From NCBI RefSeq assembly GCF_006385555.1, contig NZ_CP041036.1, positions 1,426,001 to 1,490,000 of the forward strand: a DNA stretch of 64,000 nucleotides. Reading direction: 5' to 3'. The notes beneath the pieces are model-generated. The model ran no database searches, had not been told where the DNA came from, and saw only the letters and a program-made list of their open reading frames with translations. Position 1 is the stretch's first letter. Each line of letters begins with the position of its first letter. Position numbers and translations under genes: made by a program. The DNA comes from Shewanella polaris (GTDB lineage Bacteria > Pseudomonadota > Gammaproteobacteria > Enterobacterales > Shewanellaceae). Below are positions 57,191 to 64,000 of this stretch, piece after piece.

Positions 57191-58284
57191 ATGTCAGGAA
57201 ATAGTATTGGTCAAAATTTTGTTGTTACAACATTTGGTGAAAGCCATGGTGTTGCACTAGGTTGTATCATTGATGGTTGTCCTCCAGGACTCGAGTTAAC
57301 TGTTGAAGATATGCAACATGATTTAGACCGTCGTCGTCCTGGCACGTCACGCTACACAACGGCACGCCGAGAAGCTGATGAAGTGAGAATTTTGTCAGGT
57401 GTGTTTGAAGGTAAAACCACTGGCACTTCTATTGGTTTGTTGATTGAGAACACCGATCAACGCAGCCAGGATTATTCAGACATTAAAGACACTTTTCGTC
57501 CTGGTCATGCAGATTATACCTATCAACAAAAATATGGCATGCGTGATTATCGTGGTGGTGGCCGTTCGTCTGCACGTGAAACAGCAATGCGTGTTGCCGC
57601 TGGAGCCGTGCTAAAAAATACCTCAAGCAAGTTCATGGTATTGAAATTCATGGATACCTAGCTCAATTAGGACCTATAAGTGCTGACACTATTGATTTAG
57701 CTCAGATTGAGCAAAATGCATTTTTCTTCCCTGATGCCAGTAAATTAGAAGCGTTAGATGAGTACATGCGTGGCTTACGTAAATCTGGTGATTCAATAGG
57801 CGCCAAAATTACTGTTGCCGCCACTGGTGTTCCTGTGGGATTAGGCGAACCGGTATTTGATCGCCTTGATGCTGATATCGCGCATGCGTTAATGGGCATT
57901 AATGCCGTTAAAGGTGTTGAAGTTGGTGATGGTTTTGGCGTTGTTACTCAGAAAGGCTCTGAAGGTCGTGACTTAATGTCACCACAAGGTTTTGCGTCGA
58001 ACCATGCTGGTGGTGTATTGGGCGGCATTTCATCTGGCCAACCTGTTGTGGCTCATATTGCGCTAAAGCCTACTTCAAGTATAAGTGTGCCAGGTCAAAG
58101 CATGACAGTGCAGGGCGAGACTATTGATATGATTACGAAAGGTCGTCATGATCCTTGTGTCGGCATTCGTGCAGTGCCTATTGCCGAAGCGATGCTCGCA
58201 ATTGTGTTGATGGATCATTTATTGAGACATCGTGCGCAAAACCACGATGTGACTAGCCAAACCCCTGTAATCGGAATGCGATAA
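57191..58284 (+). pseudogene. aroC: Chorismate synthase AroC with a single-base frameshift
   Basis: AroC makes chorismate, the branch point for aromatic amino acids and quinones. The first frame (57191-57661) matches AroC ([53 protein letters not shown]) and then ends in unrelated residues. From about 57612 the next frame gives the rest ([20 protein letters not shown] up to [21 protein letters not shown]). One base is missing around 57610-57618: a G before CTAAA restores AGAVAKKY. Joined, the protein has the usual length of about 364. It may be a real mutation or a sequence error. The MFS gene start overlaps the stop by 1 bp. Confidence 0.9.
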
Positions 58285-59465
58285 TGCCTTCAGTTAAACG
58301 CGCTGAGCCAGATTTACGCTGGCTCAGCGCTTGTTATTTCTTCTTTTTCTCTATTCTTGGCATCATGGTTCCCTATTTAGGAGTATTCTTTGATAGCCGA
58401 GGTTTCAATGCCCAAGAGATAGGTTTTTTGTTGGCCATTTTAATGGCCACTCGAATTGTCGCTCCTAATGTGTGGGCGGCCGTGGCCGATCGTACTGGTA
58501 TGCGTTCAGAATTGATAAAGCTTGGATCCTGTGCTGCAGCGATTACTTACATCAGTTTTTTCTTTGACGGCAGTTTCATATATCTTGCGGTTAGTTTGGC
58601 TATATACACTTTCTTTTGGAATTCTATTCTTGCTCAGTTAGAAGTGATTACGTTAGAAACGCTAGGCGATAAAGCTGAGCGTTATGGTGCTATTCGTAGC
58701 TGGGGTAGCGTAGGGTATATCGTTCTGGTCATTAGTGGTGGCCTAGCCATTGATCATTGGGGCCCAGAAGTATTGCCTTATATGGGGATGATATTGTTTT
58801 TAGGTTTGTTTGCTTGCTCATTACCGTTACCAGCTAACCGCAGTGTTGTAGTCAATAAATCTGAACGACCTAAGCTAACATTTGATGCGTCATTGGTATG
58901 GTTCATGTTGTCTGCAATGTTGCTACAGATGAGTGTCGGACCATTTTATGGCTTTTTTGTACTGTATTTAAAACAGGTTGGCTATTCTGAGACTATTGCT
59001 GGGGTGTTGGTTGCCTTAGGTGTGCTAGCCGAAATTGTTATCTTCTTTTATTCATCCCGGCTTATTCGTCAATACGGTATTCGAGTATTACTTGTTGTGA
59101 GTATTTTGTTAACAGCCGTTCGTTGGTTACTGTTAGCTTTTGGTGTTGAACACGTTTCATTATTGGTCATTAGCCAATTATTGCATGCATTTACTTTTGG
59201 TTTAGTCCATGCCGCTTCCATCCATTTTATTCACCGTCATTTTAATGTCAGTCATCGCAGCACAGGCCAAGCACTATATGCCAGTGTCAGTTTTGGTGTA
59301 GGCGGTGCCTTAGGTACCTGGATAAGTGGCATGATTTGGGGTGATGGTAGTAGTACTATGTGGGTTTGGGTATTTGCTGCCGCTTGTGCATTTTTATCTA
59401 TGATAGCGGTATTGCTTATTCCCAATATTAATGGTGAAGCACCCACCAATACACTAAAAAGCTAA
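58284..59465 (+). CDS. MFS transporter (HcaT/nucleoside-proton-symporter-like)
   Basis: The 393-residue protein has about twelve membrane segments. The first (LRWLSACYFFFFSILGIMVPYLGVFFDSRGFNAQEIG) and the A-motif-like VADRTGMRSELIK fit the MFS_1_like/3-phenylpropionate group. The substrate is unknown. It overlaps the aroC stop by one base (TAATG), so translation is probably coupled to aroC. Confidence 0.85.
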   Translation: MPSVKRAEPDLRWLSACYFFFFSILGIMVPYLGVFFDSRGFNAQEIGFLLAILMATRIVAPNVWAAVADRTGMRSELIKLGSCAAAITYISFFFDGSFIYLAVSLAIYTFFWNSILAQLEVITLETLGDKAERYGAIRSWGSVGYIVLVISGGLAIDHWGPEVLPYMGMILFLGLFACSLPLPANRSVVVNKSERPKLTFDASLVWFMLSAMLLQMSVGPFYGFFVLYLKQVGYSETIAGVLVALGVLAEIVIFFYSSRLIRQYGIRVLLVVSILLTAVRWLLLAFGVEHVSLLVISQLLHAFTFGLVHAASIHFIHRHFNVSHRSTGQALYASVSFGVGGALGTWISGMIWGDGSSTMWVWVFAAACAFLSMIAVLLIPNINGEAPTNTLKS

Positions 59466-59517
59466 TATTAATTGTGTTGTCGCAATACAGTAGTAATAAC
59501 AGTATTAAGGAGTTGAC

Positions 59518-60672
59518 GTGAAACGTTTTCGCTTAGGGATAATCATTAATCCATTAGCTGGCCTTGGAGGCAGTGTTGCTTTAAAAGGTTCTGATGGTGT
59601 AGCCGTAGAAGCTATTGCAAAAGGCGCTATTCCCAAAGCACAAATGCGTATGCAACAAGCTTTGAATGTTATTTTACCTTTCATGAAACAAATCGATATT
59701 ATTACAGCATCTGGTGATATGGGCGGGAGCTTATGTCGTCAAATGGGCTTTTCGACTCAAGAGGTATATTCCGCGGTAGAAACTACTTCAACTGAAACAA
59801 CAACAGCAATAGATACACAACATGCTGTGAAATGTTTACTCGATCATCAATTAGATTTGTTACTGTTTGCTGGTGGTGATGGTACTGCCCGTGATATTTA
59901 TGCCGTGGTTGATGACTCATTTCCGGTGTTGGGCGTTCCCGCTGGTGTTAAAATTCACTCGGGTGTTTATGGTATAACCCCACATGCTTCTGGGCTCGTC
60001 GTCAGTATGTTACTCAAAGGTGAGTTAGTGAGCTTAATGTCTGCTGACATCATGGACATTGATGAGATTGCCTTTAGGCAGGGAATTGTAAAAGCGAAAC
60101 GGTTTGGTGAAATGACGGTTCCTGCTGCTCCACGTTATATACAAGCCGTGAAGATGGGCGGTAAAGAGGTTGATGAATTAGTGTTGGCCGATATTGCCGC
60201 TGATGTGATCGAATCGATGGACGATGAACTTTATATCATGGGATCAGGTAGCACCGTAGCGGCAGTAATGGAAGACCTTGGCTTAGACAATACTTTGCTT
60301 GGTGTCGATGTTATTCATCATAAAAGCGTCATTGCTAAGGATGTTACAGCACAGCAATTACTCGCGTTAATCGCTGATAAAAAAATGTATCCTAGGGCCA
60401 AACTGGTGATTACCTTAATCGGCGGGCAAGGGCATATATTGGGCCGTGGCAATCAGCAGTTGTCACCGGAACTCATCCGGCAACTAGAAAAAGACGATAT
60501 TTTAATCCTAGCCACAAAAACTAAGCTAAAAGCACTTGAAGGTAGACCATTAATTGTGGATAGTGGCGACCCTGAATTAGATAAAGCGCTTACTGGCTAT
60601 TACAAAATAGTCACGGGTTACCATGATTACGTGATGTATCAAGTAGCCAACCCAGATTTAGTGGAGAATTAG
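59518..60672 (+). CDS. ATP-NAD kinase family protein
   Basis: The 384-residue protein has the NAD kinase-like motif FAGGDGTARDIYAVV and VLGVPAGVKIHSGVYG, and IINPLAGLGG near the start. It is longer than the classical NadK and belongs to the AcoX/ATP-NAD kinase-like group; the exact substrate is uncertain. The start is GTG at 59518, with AAGGAG upstream. It is followed by yfcL after 3 bp. Confidence 0.87.
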   Translation: MKRFRLGIIINPLAGLGGSVALKGSDGVAVEAIAKGAIPKAQMRMQQALNVILPFMKQIDIITASGDMGGSLCRQMGFSTQEVYSAVETTSTETTTAIDTQHAVKCLLDHQLDLLLFAGGDGTARDIYAVVDDSFPVLGVPAGVKIHSGVYGITPHASGLVVSMLLKGELVSLMSADIMDIDEIAFRQGIVKAKRFGEMTVPAAPRYIQAVKMGGKEVDELVLADIAADVIESMDDELYIMGSGSTVAAVMEDLGLDNTLLGVDVIHHKSVIAKDVTAQQLLALIADKKMYPRAKLVITLIGGQGHILGRGNQQLSPELIRQLEKDDILILATKTKLKALEGRPLIVDSGDPELDKALTGYYKIVTGYHDYVMYQVANPDLVEN

Positions 60673-60675
60673 AAC

Positions 60676-60954
60676 ATGTTAGAGCAGTACGATGCAGCAT
60701 TAGAGTCTTGGATTGAAGACAGCGTTAGCCACAGCGATGACGATGCGTTATTTGCCTGTGGTTATTTACAAGGCCACGTAGCCGTAGTATTAGCCGAGTT
60801 AGAAGTCGAACCTGAACAAGATTTAGCCGCGCTTGATCAAAAGTTGGTTAAATGTCTTGCGTTGGCAAATGAAGAATTAGATGAACACGATTTTTCATTA
60901 GTGGAAGCTGCATGGCAGCAGTTACGTCAACGTATTGCCGCTCAAGCGGCATAA
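60676..60954 (+). CDS. yfcL: YfcL family protein
   Basis: The 92-residue acidic helical protein fits YfcL (DDALFACGYLQGHVAVVLAELEVEPEQ). Its function is unknown. In E. coli yfcL is also near aroC. It sits 3 bp after the NAD kinase-like gene and 23 bp before the methyltransferase gene. Confidence 0.85.
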   Translation: MLEQYDAALESWIEDSVSHSDDDALFACGYLQGHVAVVLAELEVEPEQDLAALDQKLVKCLALANEELDEHDFSLVEAAWQQLRQRIAAQAA

Positions 60955-60977
60955 CTTGGAATAGATAAACAGCTTTT

Positions 60978-61520
60978 ATGGTAAATTCTCCTTTTCAACA
61001 AGTTACTATTGGTTTAGTTAACCCAAAAACGCCGGTCAATGTTGGCGGCATTATGCGAGCTGCAGGTTGTTACAATGTCGATAATGTTTGCTATACAGGC
61101 AAACGCTACGAATTAGCGGCTAAGTCGGGTGATGCCCAATACGATGTGGACACTAAAGATGCCGCCAAGCGTATCCCATTAGTTGGCGTAGAGTCACTAC
61201 TTGATAGTGTGCCTGATGGCGCAACGATAGTATGTGTTGATCTTGTTGTTGGGGCGACGCCGTTGCCTTTATTTATTCATCCAGATAATGCCTTTTATAT
61301 TTTCGGTCCGGAAGATGGCACCATTCCACAGCAATTAATTGATGCTGCTGATGATGTTGTGTATGTACCTACTGTCGGGTGTATGAATTTAGCCGCATCT
61401 GTGAATGTTTTGCTTTATGACCGTTTAGCTAAAACGACTCAAATCAAAGCTGATGATGAATTGATTAAGCAAAGCCGAGACAATAATAATCGCACTAAAG
61501 TGAAACACTGGTTGAAGTAA
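60978..61520 (+). CDS. SpoU/TrmH family RNA methyltransferase
   Basis: The 180-residue protein has the SPOUT motifs: N-terminal PVNVGGIMRAAGCYNVDNV, motif 2 YIFGPEDGTIPQQL and motif 3 VPTVGCMNLAASVNVLLYDRL. Such enzymes 2'-O-methylate tRNA or rRNA through a knotted AdoMet site. No substrate-specific extension is seen. A strong terminator follows. Confidence 0.9.
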   Translation: MVNSPFQQVTIGLVNPKTPVNVGGIMRAAGCYNVDNVCYTGKRYELAAKSGDAQYDVDTKDAAKRIPLVGVESLLDSVPDGATIVCVDLVVGATPLPLFIHPDNAFYIFGPEDGTIPQQLIDAADDVVYVPTVGCMNLAASVNVLLYDRLAKTTQIKADDELIKQSRDNNNRTKVKHWLK

Positions 61521-61535
61521 CTTTTTTAAGTATAC

Positions 61536-61571
61536 AAAAAATGCCGGATGAGAAATCATCCGGCATTTTTA
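61536..61571 (+). terminator. Terminator of the aroC-yfcL-methyltransferase operon
   Basis: The 15-bp stem AAAAATGCCGGATGA/TCATCCGGCATTTTT with a GAAA loop lies 15 bp after the methyltransferase stop and is followed by T residues. Confidence 0.95.
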
Positions 61572-61648
61572 TTTGAGCGTGTTAAAACATAAAATACTTT
61601 GCCATAAAGGTCTGACAAGTATCACTGGGAATGTTTGTAATGTTTAAT

Positions 61649-61673
61649 CATGGTAATGACTTGTCATGCCATG
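61649..61673. repeat. Imperfect inverted repeat in the gap before the rhodanese gene
   Basis: CATGGTAATGAC/GTCATGCCATG can pair over about 11 bp with one bulge and one G-T pair. The rest of the 61572-61956 gap has no supported gene. Confidence 0.35.
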
Positions 61674-61906
61674 CAGCGTAATTGTATTCAAATAGCGGAG
61701 AGACTATGGGGATTTGTTAGTAATGAATGTTTGATTTGCAGCCTGTGAGATAAATACAGATCATAAGTTGATGAAAACTTGAATTATTGACTCAAGTGGT
61801 AGACGTTATAAACAGAAAGACCATTATAAAAGACCTTTAAGTGAAAATAATGAGATTTGTGCTAATCGTCATTAGATTGATGACTTAGTCAGGTTTGAAC
61901 GTTCTG

Positions 61907-61930
61907 AATGAAGTTTTTTAGGACTTCATT
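61907..61930 (+). promoter_or_regulatory. Inverted repeat in the rhodanese leader
   Basis: The perfect 8-bp stem AATGAAGT/ACTTCATT with an 8-nt loop lies 26 bp before the rhodanese start codon. It may be an operator or an RNA leader hairpin. Confidence 0.4.
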
Positions 61931-61956
61931 TTAGGACTCATATTAGGAATGTATAT

Positions 61957-62319
61957 ATGCCGATATTAAAGAAACTGTTCCAGTGGCTACCGCTTGGGAA
62001 AGTGCCCGAAATGAGCGCCCCAGAGGTGTATAAACGCCTACAAAAAAATGATATTCAGATTGTAGATGTTCGGTCTAAAATGGAATGGGACAAATCACAT
62101 ATTGAAGGCTCGTTAAACCTGCCTATTACATCGTTTTCAATTGAAAAAATAAAACAGCTTGGTCTATCACAAGACCTAACAACTGTTGTTATTTGTTTAT
62201 CAGCTCATCGAAGTATTCCAGGGGTTAGAAAACTCAAACAGTTTGGACTTGATGAAGTATATCAACTTGAAGATGGAATGCTTAGCTGGTGGAAATTATC
62301 GCTGCCAACATCGAAATAA
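61957..62319 (+). CDS. Rhodanese-like protein, cytoplasmic
   Basis: The 120-residue single-domain rhodanese has VDVRSKMEWDKSHIEGSLNLP and the active-site loop CLSAHRS (Cys near residue 83). No signal peptide is seen, although the N-terminus is basic and hydrophobic (ILKKLFQWLPLG). It is the third rhodanese in the window. It stands alone before the tRNA-fMet array. Confidence 0.85.
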   Translation: MPILKKLFQWLPLGKVPEMSAPEVYKRLQKNDIQIVDVRSKMEWDKSHIEGSLNLPITSFSIEKIKQLGLSQDLTTVVICLSAHRSIPGVRKLKQFGLDEVYQLEDGMLSWWKLSLPTSK

Positions 62320-62467
62320 AATGCTAACAATAAGCCAATATGTTGTTCGATTCTTGGTGATAATTATTGTCTTGAAGTTATAACCGTTTTCAACTTTGAG
62401 CTTGACGAGTTTGGAGCCGGGTTTATGATGCGCTTTTAGGTAAGAATGGATATTTACTAATAGAAAA

Positions 62468-62558
62468 TGATTGTGGGAGCAGGGCTTGATAAAAAGCTAC
62501 GACCTTCAATTCTTTATTGATAAAAAGCTGAACCCGATAAATCTAGTTAGGTGCTGTT
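62468..62558 (-). pseudogene. Degenerate tRNA-fMet-like element 1
   Basis: It matches the tRNA-fMet 3' half (TTGTGGGAGCAGG on the + strand) but carries TTGATAAAAAG in the T arm and a second ATTGATAAAAAGCTGA in the anticodon region. The 5' acceptor half is lost (ends near AATCTAGTTAGGTGC). It is the most decayed copy and the 3' boundary is approximate. Confidence 0.7.
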
Positions 62559-62604
62559 CTTATGATGTGATTTTAGGTAAGAATGGATATTTACTAATAG
62601 AAAA

Positions 62605-62695
62605 TGGTTGCGGGAGCAGGACTTGATAAAAGACTACGACCTTCGACTTTTTGTTTATAAAATCTTAGCCAGACGAATCTAGTTAAGTGCTTTTT
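62605..62695 (-). pseudogene. Degenerate tRNA-fMet-like element 2
   Basis: It begins like the intact gene (TGGTTGCGGGAGCAGGACTTG on the + strand), then has ATAAAAG in the T arm and a long A/T-rich replacement of the anticodon stem. The acceptor 5' side has decayed as in element 1. The end is approximate. Confidence 0.7.
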
Positions 62696-62740
62696 TTATG
62701 ATGTGATTTTAGGTAAGAATAGATATTTACTAATAGAAAA

Positions 62741-62816
<76 letters not shown>

Positions 62817-62884
62817 TCCGATAAACGCTATCAATTATTTTAATTCTATTGATTAAGAATACATTATCTTCTACTTTTCAAAAT

Positions 62885-62960
<76 letters not shown>

Positions 62961-63002
62961 ACTGATTTTGACTGCGTTTAATTATTCTTATCAATAAGAA
63001 AG

Positions 63003-63096
63003 TCGTTGCGGGAGCAGGACTTGATAAAAACTACGACCTTCGACTCTTTATTGATAAAAAGCTGAGCCCGACGAATTACCAATTACTAATGCCGCG
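63003..63096 (-). pseudogene. Elongated tRNA-fMet-like element 3
   Basis: This 94-nt tRNA-like copy has recognisable acceptor ends (GCGG.../...CCCGC), a changed D arm (ATTC for GCTC), an A/T insert in the T arm and the anticodon arm replaced by a longer hairpin with CTC...GAG pairing around CAGCTTTTTATCAATAAA. No CAT anticodon is left. The terminal CCA is CGA. Confidence 0.75.
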
Positions 63097-63142
63097 TCCG
63101 ATAAACGCTATCAATTGTTTTAATTCTATTGACTAAAGAAAG

Positions 63143-63218
<76 letters not shown>

Positions 63219-63263
63219 TCCGATAAACGCTATCAATTATTTTAATTCTATTGATTAAAGAAT

Positions 63264-63358
63264 TGGCTGCAGGAGCAGTACTTGATAAAAAACTACGACC
63301 TTCGACTCTTTATTGATAAAAAGCTAAGTCCGACGAATTACCAACTTCTAACACCGTG
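63264..63358 (-). pseudogene. Elongated tRNA-fMet-like element 4
   Basis: A 95-nt copy of the same elongated type with both A/T inserts (TTGATAAAAAA and ATTGATAAAAAGC on the + strand). The acceptor stem is damaged (CACGGTG at its 5' end). It lies between two intact tRNA genes. Confidence 0.75.
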
Positions 63359-63399
63359 TCCGATAAGACTAGACATTTAATATTCTTATTACTAAGAAT

Positions 63400-63475
<76 letters not shown>

Positions 63476-63520
63476 TCCGATAAACGCTATCAATTGTTTT
63501 AATTCTATTGATTAAAGAAT

Positions 63521-63616
63521 TGGTTGCGAGAGTAGGGCTTGATAAAAAACTACGACCTTCGACTCTTTATTGATAAAAAGCTGAGTCCGACGAATTACCA
63601 ACTGTTCCATCCCGCG
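63521..63616 (-). pseudogene. Elongated tRNA-fMet-like element 5
   Basis: A 96-nt copy, the best kept of the elongated type. CGCGGGAT at the 5' end still pairs mostly with the 3' CTCGCAACCA end. T-stem GTAG/CTAC is kept by a matching change. The anticodon arm is a longer hairpin (GGACTC...GAGTC). No CAT anticodon. Confidence 0.75.
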
Positions 63617-63661
63617 TCCGATAAACGCTATCAATTGTTTTAATTCTATTGACTAAAGAAA

Positions 63662-63737
<76 letters not shown>

Positions 63738-63815
63738 TCCGATAAACGCTGCTTTAATTCATTCTATCAAACTTGCTAGTTAACGTGTTTAACAGTCTGC
63801 TTCAAAGCGGGGCGA

Positions 63816-63844
63816 ACTATAGCGATCTCGCTTTATATTTGCAA
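63816..63844 (-). promoter_or_regulatory. Promoter of the tRNA-fMet array
   Basis: On the - strand TTGCAA, a 17-bp spacer and TATAGT form a sigma-70 promoter. A GC-rich discriminator (TCGCCCCGC) follows, as in stable-RNA promoters under stringent control. It lies about 80 bp before the first tRNA. Confidence 0.7.
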
Positions 63845-63964
63845 GCAAAATCTAGGCGCTTGTAATTTGTTTGCTGGTAAAATAAGCGAGTCACTGCTTT
63901 ATCGTACGATATTACCAAATTAGCCCTAAAATAAGCTAATTTAACCGCCCATTTCGATAAGTCG

Positions 63965-63993
63965 TTGGGGTTATGTGTTTGAGCAGGTATAAT
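63965..63993 (+). promoter_or_regulatory. Possible + strand promoter at the window end
   Basis: TTGGGG, a 17-bp spacer and a perfect TATAAT read towards the right edge. The gene it would serve is outside the window. Confidence 0.5.
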
Positions 63994-64000
63994 GCTGCAC

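Larger units (their letters stand above)
62427..62740. repeat. 136-137-bp direct repeats leading into the tRNA-fMet array
   Basis: The segment around TTTTAGGTAAGAAT-GATATTTACTAATAGAAAATG occurs at 62427, 62564 and 62700, giving a period of 136-137 bp. Each copy runs into a tRNA-fMet-like sequence: degenerate after the first two copies and intact after the third (62741). There is no protein gene between 62320 and 62740. Confidence 0.85.

Noticed and set aside
63003..63096. Calling the elongated copies functional tRNAs
   Set aside because: They lack the CAT anticodon loop and a normal T loop, so they are listed as tRNA-like pseudogenes.

Overview
The window looks like part of the chromosome of a Shewanella-type marine gammaproteobacterium, moderately AT-rich. 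This is inferred from gene content and order, not from a search: MoxR/Bat, FadR-type fad genes, CheV, SstT, a DUF3379 anti-sigma pair, queA-tgt-yajC-secD-secF, and sixA/smrB/prmB/aroC/yfcL next to fadIJ. The window is bounded by two tRNA arrays: identical tRNA-Val(UAC) genes on the + strand at the left end, and initiator tRNA-fMet(CAU) genes on the - strand at the right end.

Layout. 1-0.6 kb: tRNA-Val array followed by a 9-bp microsatellite. 0.7-6.7 kb: ABC exporter, alkylation repair (Ada/AlkA fusion plus ogt), DEAD-box helicase, phosphatase. 7-12 kb: cheV, sstT, rluA, an ScsD-like thioredoxin, acpH. 12-18 kb: queA, tgt, yajC, secD, secF (tRNA queuosine and protein export). 18-22 kb: small conserved proteins, a rhodanese, a siroheme-synthase-like protein, yaeQ and a CBS protein. 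22-31 kb: secreted subtilisin-like protease, an RND efflux operon that ends in a DUF2892 membrane protein and a periplasmic rhodanese, and fadL. 31.7-34.6 kb: putP and an ECF sigma/anti-sigma pair. 34.7-41.9 kb: the MoxR-Bat operon. 42-45.6 kb: fadI-fadJ. 46-55 kb: an accessory segment. 55-61.5 kb: sixA, smrB, prmB, aroC, MFS transporter, NAD kinase-like protein, yfcL, TrmH-like methyltransferase. 62-64 kb: a rhodanese, then the fMet array.

The most unusual part is 46.1-51.7 kb. A 1437-residue membrane sensor (periplasmic propeller plus PAS-PAS-GGDEF-EAL) is followed on the same strand by a gene for a putative secreted protein made almost wholly of 24 tandem 13-residue repeats. Ten bases later comes a 38-codon ORF with its own ribosome binding site and a terminator behind it. 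I recognise neither small product; they may be an undescribed exported repeat-peptide system tied to cyclic-di-GMP signalling. The second oddity is the tRNA-fMet array, in which intact genes alternate with recurrent longer tRNA-like copies carrying the same A/T-rich insert in two arms. Other notable points: a single-base frameshift in aroC, a siroheme-synthase-like protein with a decayed methyltransferase domain, and FadR-like sites before both fadIJ and fadL.
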